Assembly (NCBI RefSeq): GCF_014647635.1
Contig: NZ_BMPO01000001.1
Coordinates: forward strand, 558,001-622,000
Source of the DNA: Pseudomonas matsuisoli
Lineage (GTDB): Bacteria > Pseudomonadota > Gammaproteobacteria > Pseudomonadales > Pseudomonadaceae
Direction of reading: 5' to 3'
DNA: 64,000 nucleotides
Shown: one piece after another, positions 54,153-63,413 of the stretch
Position numbering within the stretch: the first letter of the stretch is position 1
Layout: each line of letters begins with the position of its first letter
Program-made: the position numbers and the translations under genes
The notes under the pieces: model-generated
Told to the model about the DNA's origin: nothing
The model's input: only the letters and a program-made list of their open reading frames with translations
The model's database searches: none

Positions 54153-55052
54153 TTATTCCTCCGCACCGGAACTGGCGTGCGTCGCCTCACCTGCATGATT
54201 GCTCTTCTTGTAGTCGATGTACTGGCCGAGGATCTGACGGAACAGACCAGGCTGAGCATTGAAGTACTCGACGGGATTGTTCTCGCTCGGCTTCGCCAGC
54301 ATCTTGTAGCTTTCGAAGTCCAGCGTGTTCTGCGACTGCTTGACCTGGCCGACCCACTGGTCGAATTCCTGGTCGGTAACCGCGTGCGTCATGAAACGCA
54401 TGCCGGTGAAGCCGTGACCGCTGTAGTTACCCGACAAGCCGAAGAATTGGCCCGTCTCGTTGGCGATCAGGTTGAGGTGAGTACGCATGCCGCCCATGGC
54501 ATAGATCATTCCGCCAAGCTGAGGAATGAAGAAGGTGTTCATGACCGATTGCGAGGTTACGTGGAAGGTCACCGGCGTGTGCTCGGGAATGTAGAGCTCG
54601 TTCACCGTCGCGATGCCCTGCTCCGGATAGATGAACAACCACTTCCAGTCCATCGAAACGACTTCGATCGTCATACCGGGCTTTTCCGCTTCGATCGGAC
54701 GATAGGGGTCCAGCGAATGCGTGGTCTTCCAGGTGATCACCGCAAGCACGATGATGATGACCAATGGCACGCCCCAGACGACCGCCTCGATTTTATGCGA
54801 GTGCGCCCACTCGGGCGTGTAGGTCGCCTGCTTGTTCGAAGCGCGGTAGCGCCAGGCGAACAGGAAGGTCATGACAATGACGGGAACCACCACAATCAGC
54901 ATAAGCAGGGTGGCAGTAATGATGAGATTTCCCTGCTCGACCCCTATCTGTCCCTTCGAGTTGAAGAGCACCCAGTCACACCCGCTCAGTGAAGCAGCGG
55001 CAGCGATTAATAGAAGCGAGCGGAAAAAGCGGTGGTACTTCTCTTCTCTCAT
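54153..55052 (-). CDS. cyoA: CyoA, cytochrome bo3 subunit II
   Basis: A 299-aa lipoprotein. ATG 55052 has AAGG nine bases upstream and gives a signal peptide ending in the lipobox SLSGC; a 10-codon upstream extension has no support. Two membrane segments are followed by the periplasmic cupredoxin-like domain (VVSMDWKWLFIYPEQGIATVNEL). The CuA-binding residues are absent, as expected for a quinol oxidase rather than a cytochrome c oxidase. First gene of cyoABCDE. Confidence 0.97.
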   Translation of the reverse strand: MREEKYHRFFRSLLLIAAAASLSGCDWVLFNSKGQIGVEQGNLIITATLLMLIVVVPVIVMTFLFAWRYRASNKQATYTPEWAHSHKIEAVVWGVPLVIIIVLAVITWKTTHSLDPYRPIEAEKPGMTIEVVSMDWKWLFIYPEQGIATVNELYIPEHTPVTFHVTSQSVMNTFFIPQLGGMIYAMGGMRTHLNLIANETGQFFGLSGNYSGHGFTGMRFMTHAVTDQEFDQWVGQVKQSQNTLDFESYKMLAKPSENNPVEYFNAQPGLFRQILGQYIDYKKSNHAGEATHASSGAEE

Positions 55053-55594
55053 TTCACGACCTTCAGCAAAGTGATATCCCACATATCGTTTTGTTCAGCC
55101 AAACGCCCGGCGCTCGATCGGGGCCGTAGGAGCGCCCCGCACTACGTGCTGGAGGTGAACCTGGAACGTACGGCATTCGAGATGCCGAGCCCAGACATGC
55201 CTGCAAAAGTCGGCCTGCCCGGAAAGGGCGCATATTATGCAGTTACCGAAGGGGAAAACGCGACCAGATATGCTCGGACGCCTGCTATCCCCCCATCACG
55301 CACGCTTGGTCGGAAGCACCATTACGCTGACGGCGTTCCCAAAACAGACCTCGCATTCAGAGTAGTCACAAATGATCGATCCGGTAGCCTGCTCCTAAGC
55401 CATCCGCTTAACGCCCACACGCTGTGGTGCGATAGCGCGACGTCCCATGAGGGCTTGGCTGACCGATCGAAACGACTCTCTGAATACGCGCCGAATGTTA
55501 GCAAAAATTACCCCTCTTTCCGGCGCGGTAATATGTCGCACCATGCACCACCCGAACACATTTCCTACACGCACCTTGCCCGGCAGATGGGTGC
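55053..55594. other. Upstream region of the cyo operon
   Basis: This 542-bp gap lies between cyoA and a minus-strand membrane gene. No convincing coding frame is present; a plus-strand frame crossing it has no ribosome binding site and no recognisable domain. It should hold the cyo promoter, but I see no clear ANR box or other regulator site. Confidence 0.5.
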
Positions 55595-56194
55595 CTAGCG
55601 CGCGTCATTCGACCAATCGCAATAGCAACCGAGCGCCATGGTATTGGTCGATGAAACTGAGCGACCAGACGAAAGGGCATCCAGTACCGGCTCAACGAAA
55701 CTGGTCGAAGAATTGCAAACGAGGCCCTCGCTGTAGGGGCCCGCATACGCGAGCTTTCCGTGCTCGTCCCAAATCGCAACGGCGGGGCTTGCAGGCAAGG
55801 ACTCCATACCTTCCAGATCAGGAAGCTCAGTCAACTTTCCTTTTAGGAAGCTGGACATCTCACCCTGAGTGCCGGGCTTCTGAACGCTGTAGAACGCTAC
55901 GTTCGAAAAACGATACAAACTGATGAGGTAATTCAGGTGAGCATCCGTTTCGCGATGGCACGGACAGGCCGGGTCCCAGAAATGCACGAAGCGAATCGGA
56001 CCCGGCCCGGCGAGTTCGCTTGGCAGGCGCAACGTATCCCCACTGAAAAAATAGGCTTGCTCGGTATAGGCCCTGAGATTGGAAACACCGAACCTCCACC
56101 ACCACGCAAGCGCGATGAGTAATGCCAAGGCGATTGCGATCCCAGTCGATATCAACAGGAATCGCTTCGAAGGCGTGCCAGTACCTGCGCTCAT
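55595..56194 (-). CDS. Membrane-anchored thioredoxin-like protein (DUF6436-like)
   Basis: A 199-aa protein with one N-terminal membrane segment (about residues 12-32) and a periplasmic thioredoxin-like domain. FVHFWDPACPCHRETDAHLNYL sits where the CxxC motif of a thioredoxin would be, giving CPC. It resembles the DUF6436 family; a redox role is an inference. The start overlaps the upstream gene stop by 4 bp (ATGA), so the two are co-translated. Confidence 0.78.
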   Translation of the reverse strand: MSAGTGTPSKRFLLISTGIAIALALLIALAWWWRFGVSNLRAYTEQAYFFSGDTLRLPSELAGPGPIRFVHFWDPACPCHRETDAHLNYLISLYRFSNVAFYSVQKPGTQGEMSSFLKGKLTELPDLEGMESLPASPAVAIWDEHGKLAYAGPYSEGLVCNSSTSFVEPVLDALSSGRSVSSTNTMALGCYCDWSNDAR

Positions 56195-56481
56195 TTCGGC
56201 TCGTCGCCGAACTTGATCCGATATTGTTTCTCACGCTCTACGCAGCTGTCCTTCGCAAAGGACCGGGATGTCGGCGTCGCGGTCTCGTCATTAGCGCGCT
56301 TCCAGCAGGCCTCGATCGCTGCGCGCTCGTTGGCCTTGACGCTATCCGTGGACGGTCGAGTGATCGAATAGATGATGATCGCGAAAACCAGAACGATAAA
56401 TGCGACCCCAGCCAGCATGAGCCACAGACAACCACCCTTGTTGCCACCACTGGCATTTGCTGTGTGCGGGTGCTCACTCAT
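56191..56481 (-). CDS. Small single-pass membrane protein of unknown function
   Basis: A 96-aa protein: a polar N-terminus (SEHPHTANASGGNKGG), one membrane segment (LWLMLAGVAFIVLVFAIIIY) and a periplasmic tail with two cysteines (IEACWKRAN and DSCVEREKQYRIKFG). The cysteines may be a disulfide pair. I do not recognise the family. Translationally coupled to the thioredoxin-like gene, so a shared redox task is possible. Confidence 0.72.
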   Translation of the reverse strand: MSEHPHTANASGGNKGGCLWLMLAGVAFIVLVFAIIIYSITRPSTDSVKANERAAIEACWKRANDETATPTSRSFAKDSCVEREKQYRIKFGDEPK

Positions 56482-56635
56482 TGTTTACCCCTCTTATCCA
56501 GAGGGCGCGAAACATAGCACCTTTCTTCTTGTGCGTGCGCGACGGCCACAGAGACCGATAGTCGCACCGGCAAAGCGCCCACCTATCCAGCAGCACAGAG
56601 GGCAGGCCCGCACCATAGGCCTGCCCCGCGCTTTA

Positions 56636-58027
56636 CTACATGTGCGCTTCGGCGTATTCCGCGAGAACCGAACGCGGCACACCTTGCAACGTAATGTGTA
56701 CACCGTGGGCGAAGTCTTTGAAACGCTCGGTCAGGTAGGTGAGCCCGGAACTCGGCGCAGATAAATAAGGCGTGTCGATCTGTGCGAGGTTGCCCAGGCA
56801 AATGACCTTCGAACCGCTGCCCGCGCGCGTGATGATGGTTTTCATCTGGTGGGGCGTCAGGTTCTGGCACTCGTCGATCAGGATGAGGCTTTGCTGGAAG
56901 CTTCTCCCGCGAATGTAATTGAGCGACTTGAATTGCAACGGCACCTTTTGAAGGATGTAATCGACGCTGCTGTGCGTATTTTCATCCTCCATGTGAAGCG
57001 CCTCCAGGTTATCGGTGATAGCGCCCAACCAGGGCTCCATCTTTTCAGCTTCAGTCCCTGGCAAGAAGCCAATTTCTTGATCCAAGCCCTGAACGCTACG
57101 CGTCGCAATGATGCGGCGATAACGCTTACTGACCATCGTCTGCTCGATGGCAGCCGCGAGCGCAAGGATCGTCTTGCCCGAACCTGCGGCACCCGACAGG
57201 TTGACTAAGTGAATATCCGGATCGAGCAGCGCAAACAGCGCCAGCGCTTGGTGGATATCACGGGGCCTCAGCCCCCAGGCTTCCTGGTGCAACAGGGGTT
57301 CCTGGTGCAGATCCAAAAGGATCAGCTCATCCTTGCGCACCCCCTTTACCCAGCCGACAAAACCTTGCTCGTCGAGAATGAATTCGTTCATGTGCACATT
57401 TGGCAACGGCTCAGCCAGCTGAACCCGGTGCCAGGTACGACCGGCTTCCTGACGCGTATCTACCTTCGCGACGCGATCCCAGAATGCGCCCGTGACGCTG
57501 TGATACCCCTGCGATAGCAGGTTCACGTCATCGACCAGTTGATCGGTATGGTAATCCTCGGACGCGATGCCGCAGGCCCGCGCCTTAAGGCGCATATTGA
57601 TGTCTTTGGTGACGAGTACGACACTCAGGCCCGGGCGCTGGGTGCGTAACTCAACCAACTGATTGATGATGCGATTGTCGTTGAGGTTGTCCGGCAGCCA
57701 GGTCATCGGGGCTGCACGTTTGCTCATTAGAATGGTGAGGAACCCGCGAGGCCCGCTTTTGCCCCGTTGTATCGGCACCCCTTCTTCTATCTGCTCCGGC
57801 GATGCTTCCCCTAGGACCGAATCGATGAGCCGGATCGCTTGGCGACATTCGGCGGCGACACTGTGTTTACCCGTTTTGAGCTTGTCCAATTCCTCCAGCA
57901 CCGTCATCGGGATCGCGACGAAGTGCTCTTGGAAGTTCAGCAATGCATTAGGGTCGTGAATCAGGACATTGGTATCGAGGACATAGAAGATAGGCGTGGT
58001 GGCGCTGGCGCGTCCGTTGTCATCCAT
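56636..58027 (-). CDS. PIN-PhoH ATPase (PhoH2/YlaK type)
   Basis: A 463-aa protein. An N-terminal PIN nuclease domain (FYVLDTNVLIHDPNALLNF, then EELDKLK and VLVTKDINMRLKARACG with conserved acidic residues) is fused to a PhoH ATPase domain. The ATPase has Walker A GAAGSGKT, RGRSFQQSLILIDECQNLT (Walker B) and CLGNLAQIDTPYL. PhoH2-type proteins are reported to be RNA unwinding and cleaving enzymes. Substrate and regulation here are unknown. Confidence 0.93.
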   Translation of the reverse strand: MDDNGRASATTPIFYVLDTNVLIHDPNALLNFQEHFVAIPMTVLEELDKLKTGKHSVAAECRQAIRLIDSVLGEASPEQIEEGVPIQRGKSGPRGFLTILMSKRAAPMTWLPDNLNDNRIINQLVELRTQRPGLSVVLVTKDINMRLKARACGIASEDYHTDQLVDDVNLLSQGYHSVTGAFWDRVAKVDTRQEAGRTWHRVQLAEPLPNVHMNEFILDEQGFVGWVKGVRKDELILLDLHQEPLLHQEAWGLRPRDIHQALALFALLDPDIHLVNLSGAAGSGKTILALAAAIEQTMVSKRYRRIIATRSVQGLDQEIGFLPGTEAEKMEPWLGAITDNLEALHMEDENTHSSVDYILQKVPLQFKSLNYIRGRSFQQSLILIDECQNLTPHQMKTIITRAGSGSKVICLGNLAQIDTPYLSAPSSGLTYLTERFKDFAHGVHITLQGVPRSVLAEYAEAHM

Positions 58028-58346
58028 ACTCGGTCACCTTTTCCGGGGCTTGCCGAAAGAAGGCAGAAAGCCCCTGTTGAGCCATGCGGTGATTGCGCGT
58101 TGGAGCAATCGACCGTTATGGACCACCGACCTTCCGGGCCGCGGCGCGGAAGTCTGAGGACGAGATGAGGGCCTGATCTCAAGGCCGCCACCTGTCTGCA
58201 GGGTTCGGCGGTCTGCCCAAGTTGATACCGCAAAACAGCGCATAACCCAACGAATTTTTTCATGCGCGAGCACATTTATTTTTTTGAGCAGGCGGAACAC
58301 CAATGCGAGGAGGCGTCGTTGCGGCAATCCACCTTAGCCGGAGCGG
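58028..58346. other. Gap upstream of the PIN-PhoH gene
   Basis: 319 bp between the ends of argP and the PIN-PhoH start, both on the minus strand. No convincing gene. An A/T-rich stretch near 58250-58285 may be the promoter region. No clear terminator for argP is seen. Confidence 0.45.
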
Positions 58347-59231
58347 TTAGCCGCGCAAATCGCCCTGCCGCGTATCCATCAGTCGCTTGCCGAGCAGCTC
58401 GAGCAATGCGCCGCCATTCCGCCAGTGATGCCAGTAAAGCGGTACGTCCACCACATGGCCTGCTACCAATTCTCGAAGTGCCCCGCCACGCATTTCGTCC
58501 TTCACCTGCATTTCTGGAAGCAAGCCCCACCCAAGACCGGCACATACCATCCGGACAAAGCCTTCCGAAGAGGGGCAAAGGTGGTAAGGGAACGCGCCAG
58601 CACCTCCAAGCGAGGCGATGTACCGATGCTGTAGATAGTCATCCGGGCCGAACACGATAGCCGGCGCTCTGCCCAGCGCGATTGCATCGACCCCAGATTC
58701 GAAATGCCGCGCGATGAATGCTGGGCTCGCCAATCCAAGGTAGCGCATTGCGCCGACCGGAACCGAACGCGCACCTGCGATGGGGCGCTCGCTGGCACAC
58801 AGACAAGCTGCGACCTCCCCTGCTTTCATTCGATTCAAGCCCACATCCTGGTCCTCGACGACCAGATCCAACAGCACGTTCTGCTCGATGCAAAATTCAG
58901 CGACGGCAGCTACCCACCAAGTGGCGACACTGTCTGCGTTGATCGCAATCCGAATGCGCTCCGGTGCGGGCTCTTCCAACGCCGGAACTACTGCCCGAAG
59001 GTCGCGCTCTAGCAAACGCACCTGCTGCACATGATTGAGCAGGCGGCGCCCTAGATCCGTAGTCGTCGGAGGCGTCGAACGAATCAACACCGGTTGCCCC
59101 ACCCTTGCCTCTAGCAATTTTATGCGTTGCGAAATAGCCGATTGCGAAAGGCCGAGCAATGCCGCACCCCGTTCGAAACCACCCTGCTCGACGACTGCAA
59201 CGAGCGCTTGCAGCAACTTATAGTCCAGCAT
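58347..59231 (-). CDS. argP: ArgP (IciA) LysR-type regulator
   Basis: A 294-aa LysR regulator. ATG 59231 has AGGGGA upstream; a longer frame to 59297 does not. The winged helix starts LDYKLLQALVAVVEQGGFERGAALLGLSQSAISQRIKLLE, typical of ArgP. The effector domain follows. ArgP activates the arginine exporter gene in response to arginine or lysine. It is divergent from argO with 118 bp between starts, the natural place for its operator. Confidence 0.93.
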   Translation of the reverse strand: MLDYKLLQALVAVVEQGGFERGAALLGLSQSAISQRIKLLEARVGQPVLIRSTPPTTTDLGRRLLNHVQQVRLLERDLRAVVPALEEPAPERIRIAINADSVATWWVAAVAEFCIEQNVLLDLVVEDQDVGLNRMKAGEVAACLCASERPIAGARSVPVGAMRYLGLASPAFIARHFESGVDAIALGRAPAIVFGPDDYLQHRYIASLGGAGAFPYHLCPSSEGFVRMVCAGLGWGLLPEMQVKDEMRGGALRELVAGHVVDVPLYWHHWRNGGALLELLGKRLMDTRQGDLRG

Positions 59232-59349
59232 GATTTCCCCTAATGCCTCAGTTTGAAATTCGATTTCACTTATACCGATCGCTGCGACAGACTCCAACGC
59301 CTATCGCGACTCCGCCACGGAGCCGCTCGACCAGTAATAAGAGTGAGCC

Positions 59350-59961
59350 ATGTGGGACAGCTACATAAGCAGCTATATAAACGGTGCGCTGATCGGCGCA
59401 GGCTTGATCGTGGCTATCGGCGCGCAGAATGCGTTCGTGCTCGCTCAGAGCGTTAGACGGGAATATCACTGGCAAGTCGCGCTGACCTGCATGCTGTGTG
59501 ATGCCGTCCTGATAACGGTAGGCGTATTCGGACTAGCGACCGTTCTTGCAGAAAACCACACGTTGCTAGCCGCCGTACGCTGGGGAGGCATCGCCTTCCT
59601 TCTGTGGTACAGCGTAAAAGCGCTGTCCAGGGCGCTGTCTCCACAAGGTCTGTATGCAAACCAAAACCGCGAGCGTTCGTTCGCGCGGGTGATGGCCACA
59701 ACGCTTGCGGTGACGCTGCTCAATCCTCATGTCTACCTCGACACCGTGCTGCTTGTCGGCTCCCTCGGGGCGCAACAATCGTCTTCGGCCGCCTACGCGG
59801 CGGGCGCGGTTAACGCGTCCCTCCTTTGGTTTACCTTGTTGGCAGGCGGCGGCGCATTGCTATCGCGCCATCTGGCGCGCCCCGTTACCTGGCGAATTCT
59901 AGACGTACTGGTCGCGTCCATGATGCTGGTGCTGGCGTTTCGCTTAATACAAACGAGTTAG
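59350..59961 (+). CDS. argO: LysE/ArgO-family arginine exporter
   Basis: A 203-aa protein with six membrane segments. IVAIGAQNAFVLAQSVRREY and LLNPHVYLDTVLLVGSLGAQ are the family signatures. It exports basic amino acids, arginine in E. coli. Control by divergent argP is likely. Start ATG 59350. Confidence 0.92.
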   Translation: MWDSYISSYINGALIGAGLIVAIGAQNAFVLAQSVRREYHWQVALTCMLCDAVLITVGVFGLATVLAENHTLLAAVRWGGIAFLLWYSVKALSRALSPQGLYANQNRERSFARVMATTLAVTLLNPHVYLDTVLLVGSLGAQQSSSAAYAAGAVNASLLWFTLLAGGGALLSRHLARPVTWRILDVLVASMMLVLAFRLIQTS

Positions 59962-60054
59962 CTTCAAAAGCGCTCTGCTGCGCGGGTTAAACCGCACAGA
60001 TGCTGCGTGGATAGGTCTCCGACCCGATGCTATGATCCGCCCGCTGCGGTATCC

Positions 60055-60075
60055 GAAGAGCATTCAAAATGCTTC
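60055..60075 (+). promoter_or_regulatory. Dyad upstream of sodB
   Basis: AGCATT-CAA-AATGCT within GAAGAGCATTCAAAATGCTTC is a six-base inverted repeat 72-92 bases upstream of sodB. It could be an operator. It does not match a Fur box well. Confidence 0.3.
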
Positions 60076-60146
60076 ACCGCACATTCAAGCCGACCGTGAA
60101 CGGCACAGCGCTTGCGCACCAGTCCTGATATGACAAGGAGATAACC

Positions 60147-60728
60147 ATGGCTTTCGAATTGCCGCCGCTGCCATACGAAAAGACCGCCCTCGAGCCCCAC
60201 ATTTCTGCGGAGACGCTTGAGTTTCACCACGACAAGCATCACGCCACGTATGTAAACACGCTGAATAACCTGGTCCCAGGAACGGAATTCGAGGGCAAGG
60301 ACCTGGAAAGCATCATCAAGTCCTCGTCCGGCGCTGTATTCAACAACGCTGCACAGGTGTGGAACCACACGTTCTACTGGAACTGCCTCAGCCCCAACGG
60401 CGGTGGCGAACCTACAGGCGCACTGGCCGATGCGATCAATGAGTCGTTCGGCTCGTTCGAGCAGTTCAAGGAAGCATTCACCAAGACCACTATCGGCACC
60501 TTCGGTGCAGGCTGGGGCTGGCTGGTGAAGAAGCCTGACGGTTCGCTCGCACTGGCAAGCACCATCGGCGCAGGCAACCCGATGACCAGCGGCGACACAC
60601 CGTTGCTCACCTGCGACGTCTGGGAACATGCGTATTACGTCGATTACCGAAACGCACGTCCCAAGTATGTTGAAGCCTTCTGGGCGCTGGTGAACTGGGA
60701 GTTCGTCTCGAAGAACTTCGCCGGCTAA
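60147..60728 (+). CDS. sodB: Iron superoxide dismutase
   Basis: A 193-aa cytoplasmic Fe-SOD. Metal ligands are in [25 protein letters not shown] and [13 protein letters not shown]. Iron preference is supported by [10 protein letters not shown] and GAGWGWLV. It dismutates superoxide to peroxide and oxygen. It starts at ATG 60147 with AAGGAGAT upstream and is followed by a strong terminator. Confidence 0.97.
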   Translation: MAFELPPLPYEKTALEPHISAETLEFHHDKHHATYVNTLNNLVPGTEFEGKDLESIIKSSSGAVFNNAAQVWNHTFYWNCLSPNGGGEPTGALADAINESFGSFEQFKEAFTKTTIGTFGAGWGWLVKKPDGSLALASTIGAGNPMTSGDTPLLTCDVWEHAYYVDYRNARPKYVEAFWALVNWEFVSKNFAG

Positions 60729-60740
60729 TCCAGCAACGAC

Positions 60741-60774
60741 AAAAAAGCCCTCGTATTGCAGCGAGGGCTTTTTT
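60741..60774 (+). terminator. Bidirectional terminator between sodB and the coiled-coil gene
   Basis: AAAAAAGCCCTCG (60741-60753) and CGAGGGCTTTTTT (60762-60774) are exact complements with an 8-base loop. T runs occur on both strands. It serves sodB and the convergent minus-strand gene. Confidence 0.95.
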
Positions 60775-60806
60775 ATAAGGATAAACACAGGGAAGCGCGA
60801 GCTAAC

Positions 60807-61685
60807 CTAGCGCGCGTTGATCTGCTGCTGAAGGCTCTGCAGCTGTCCTTGCAACGAATTTATATTGCGGGTCATCTGCCCACGGAAGGCGTCGAACTCC
60901 GCATTGTTTCGATTTTCCAACTGGCTGCGCAGTACCGTAATGTCTTGCCTGATCGCCTGGATATCGTAGTTCGGGTTTCGATCCCGCAGCTTGTTCAGGT
61001 CAGTGGCCATCGTATTCATACGCGCATTGAGCTTCTCGATCTCCGCGGAGCTGTCACCACCCGCCGATTGCGTCCCTGTTTGCTTTAACTCGGCCTGTTC
61101 GCTCGCAAGCGTTTTCTGCTGACTAGCAAGCGCCTCGGACTGCTCGGATAACTGCTTCACCTGGCTGGCCAATGCTTGCACCTGCGGACCGGCGTCATCT
61201 GCTGCACCGCGAGACGACATATCACCGCTCAAGCTATCCATGCGCTGGACCATGCTCTCCAGCTGCCCGATCAGAGCCTGCTGCTGTTTGCCCATGTCAG
61301 CCAAACGACGTTGCAACTGGCGAACCTGCCCCTGAAGCGCTTCGCTTCCTGTGGACACGTTGGACTCGTTCGCAACCACCTTTCCAGAAATGTCCTGAAT
61401 CCGCCCCGCTGCTTCCTCACTGATACGCGCGAAGCTCTCTTGGGTCGCGACCAACTGCTGCTCGAGCACGGCGATTTGGCGATAACTCCACCAACCTAAT
61501 ACGCCTAGCGTAATCAGCAGTGCTACCACGATGGCCCAGAGTACGCCTGAACTGCGTCCCTTGACTGGCGCGTCCTCCTCGTCATATCTGGACCCCATCC
61601 GCGAGGACTCCCTATCGCCCCGCTCTCGCCTTGAAGTGACGACGCTTGGGATATCGTCCAACTCATCATAAGTATCGTTACGCAT
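60807..61685 (-). CDS. Single-pass membrane protein with a long periplasmic coiled coil
   Basis: A 292-aa protein. An acidic, charged cytoplasmic region (residues 1-45, RNDTYDELDDIPS) is followed by a membrane segment (about 47-68, GVLWAIVVALLITLGVLGWW). The remaining 220 residues are coiled-coil heptads rich in Gln, Ser and Leu, with a low-complexity Ala/Gly/Ser patch around the middle. Relatives in Pseudomonas are often labelled ATPase, but I see no Walker motif. Function unknown; an envelope-organising role is only a guess. Confidence 0.75.
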   Translation of the reverse strand: MRNDTYDELDDIPSVVTSRRERGDRESSRMGSRYDEEDAPVKGRSSGVLWAIVVALLITLGVLGWWSYRQIAVLEQQLVATQESFARISEEAAGRIQDISGKVVANESNVSTGSEALQGQVRQLQRRLADMGKQQQALIGQLESMVQRMDSLSGDMSSRGAADDAGPQVQALASQVKQLSEQSEALASQQKTLASEQAELKQTGTQSAGGDSSAEIEKLNARMNTMATDLNKLRDRNPNYDIQAIRQDITVLRSQLENRNNAEFDAFRGQMTRNINSLQGQLQSLQQQINAR

Positions 61686-62236
61686 GCAGCGTCCTATACG
61701 TTCGGCTCAAAGCCACAAAGTATAAAGAGTCCAGACCGTCCTGATTCAAATGCTTCGCCGCGGTGCATCTCGCACCTTAATGAAGCATTTTAGCTACGAC
61801 ATTCTTGCCGTCCGCCCCGAAACTAAAGGGATTGGACTCTGGAATAAACATTGCTAGTACCGCTAAGGGTGTCGGGGGGCACCCAGCAAGGACGTAGTCC
61901 ACCGTCGCTGAAATGCGGCTATCGTATCGCCTCGATGATGCGACTTTCCTGGGATTGCACGGACGCAGTCCTAGGAAACACTTAGCGTCTCCTTCAGTCC
62001 GCCACCCAAACCGTCGTTTCGGACCGCCATTTTTTCCATTTGTTTAATCCGCAACGCGCGTGATGTCTATGCATGGACTGAGCGAGCATCGCAGCCGCCG
62101 CACTTCAAGGCCCAAACGCCACGTCCCTGACAACACATCGATCTTCATGGAAGCGAGACGAATTCGCTATGGCGGATAGCTCGCTGCGGTCACCTGAACA
62201 CCTCTAGAATGTGTGTTCGCATTTAGGAGACGCATG
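61686..62236. other. Divergent intergenic region before yaaA
   Basis: 551 bp between the coiled-coil gene and yaaA. I find no supported gene. A small hairpin (GGGTG/CACCC) lies near 61868-61885. No convincing sRNA or terminator. Confidence 0.4.
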
Positions 62237-63010
62237 ATGCTGTTGGTCATCTCACCCGCAAAAACGCTGGATTACGACAACCCACCCCCGCTTTCCGAAT
62301 TCACCCAGCCACGCCATATCGATGACGCGCAACTCCTGATCGACGCGCTGCGCGACTACACACCCGCCGCCATTGCAGGTCTGATGGGACTGTCCGACAA
62401 GCTTGCTGCTCTCAACGTGGCGCGATACGAGAGCTGGTCAAAGCATTTTGATGAGTCGAATGCCAAGCAAGCCCTCTTCGCGTTCAAGGGTGACGTCTAC
62501 ACCGGTTTGAGCGCGGACGATTTTACTCAAGCCGATGCCGCGTTCGCACAGCGCCACCTTCGCATGCTGTCCGGGCTTTACGGGCTTTTGCGGCCGCTCG
62601 ATCTCATGCAGCCTTACCGCCTGGAAATGGGAACACGCCTGCCAAACGTGAGGGGCAAGGATCTTTACGCCTTCTGGGGCGAGCGTATCACCCAGCGGCT
62701 TAACGACGACCTCAAGGCCCAGGGCGATGACTTACTGGTCAATCTCGCCTCGAACGAGTATTTCCAGGCCGTTAAATCGAGAGCGCTATCGGGCAATATC
62801 ATCGACGTCGAATTTCGTGACCGCAAAGGTGATGACTACAAGATCATCAGCTTCCACGCGAAAAAAGCACGCGGGCTCATGGCACGTTATGTCATCAAGC
62901 ACCGGATAGACCAAATCGACGCCCTCCGGGCCTTCGATAGCAACGGTTATCGTTACGACGACGAACGGTCCACACCGAACAAGCTCGTCTTCTTGCGCGA
63001 CCCGCAATAA
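62237..63010 (+). CDS. yaaA: YaaA peroxide-stress protein
   Basis: A 257-aa DUF328/UPF0246 protein. ATG 62237 is preferred over ATG 62234 because AGGAGA (62225-62230) then sits six bases away, giving [14 protein letters not shown]. Family signatures include [23 protein letters not shown] and [10 protein letters not shown]. YaaA lowers free iron during peroxide stress in E. coli. It is a single gene. Confidence 0.95.
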   Translation: MLLVISPAKTLDYDNPPPLSEFTQPRHIDDAQLLIDALRDYTPAAIAGLMGLSDKLAALNVARYESWSKHFDESNAKQALFAFKGDVYTGLSADDFTQADAAFAQRHLRMLSGLYGLLRPLDLMQPYRLEMGTRLPNVRGKDLYAFWGERITQRLNDDLKAQGDDLLVNLASNEYFQAVKSRALSGNIIDVEFRDRKGDDYKIISFHAKKARGLMARYVIKHRIDQIDALRAFDSNGYRYDDERSTPNKLVFLRDPQ

Positions 63011-63413
63011 CCCTCGAAGCGCCGGCTAGGCTGGCGCGCCGCTAATGAACTCTCCTTTGCTGCATCTCGAAATTGCTGAGCGCTCACGCTTACATTGGGT
63101 GATATGCGACCCACTCGACAATTTTTAATCGACCCCAGGGCACCAAAACGGAAAACGCCAGTCACATACCGCGTACCGACTTACCAGGTAATGGACTAGC
63201 CCCTTCAAGCCAGCGGATTTAGGCGAGTACGGTGAACCCTAATGACGATGCCATGGATTGCGCATAACCCTGTGATCCCGACACATTGCCACCGCTTCCC
63301 ATTAAAAATTGCGGTGTGAGCAGAGCATCAAGCCTTGATATAGCCCGGCACTAGAACTACGCGCTGATCATCAATGCGTCACGAATCAATGAGTTACGCT
63401 CAGGAGAGAAAAT
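63011..63413 (+). other. yaaA-algA-like intergenic region
   Basis: 403 bp between two plus-strand genes. No supported gene. No GAACTT-type AlgU -35 is visible; GAACTC at 63048 lacks a matching -10. The downstream gene has GGAGA as ribosome binding site. Confidence 0.45.

Noticed and set aside
55032-55598. Plus-strand open frame in the cyo upstream gap
   Set aside because: No ribosome binding site, no recognisable fold, unusual composition. It starts inside cyoA.
61860-61990. Possible small RNA with GGA motifs upstream of yaaA
   Set aside because: Only one weak hairpin and no promoter or terminator; GGA motifs are not in loops as in RsmY/RsmZ.
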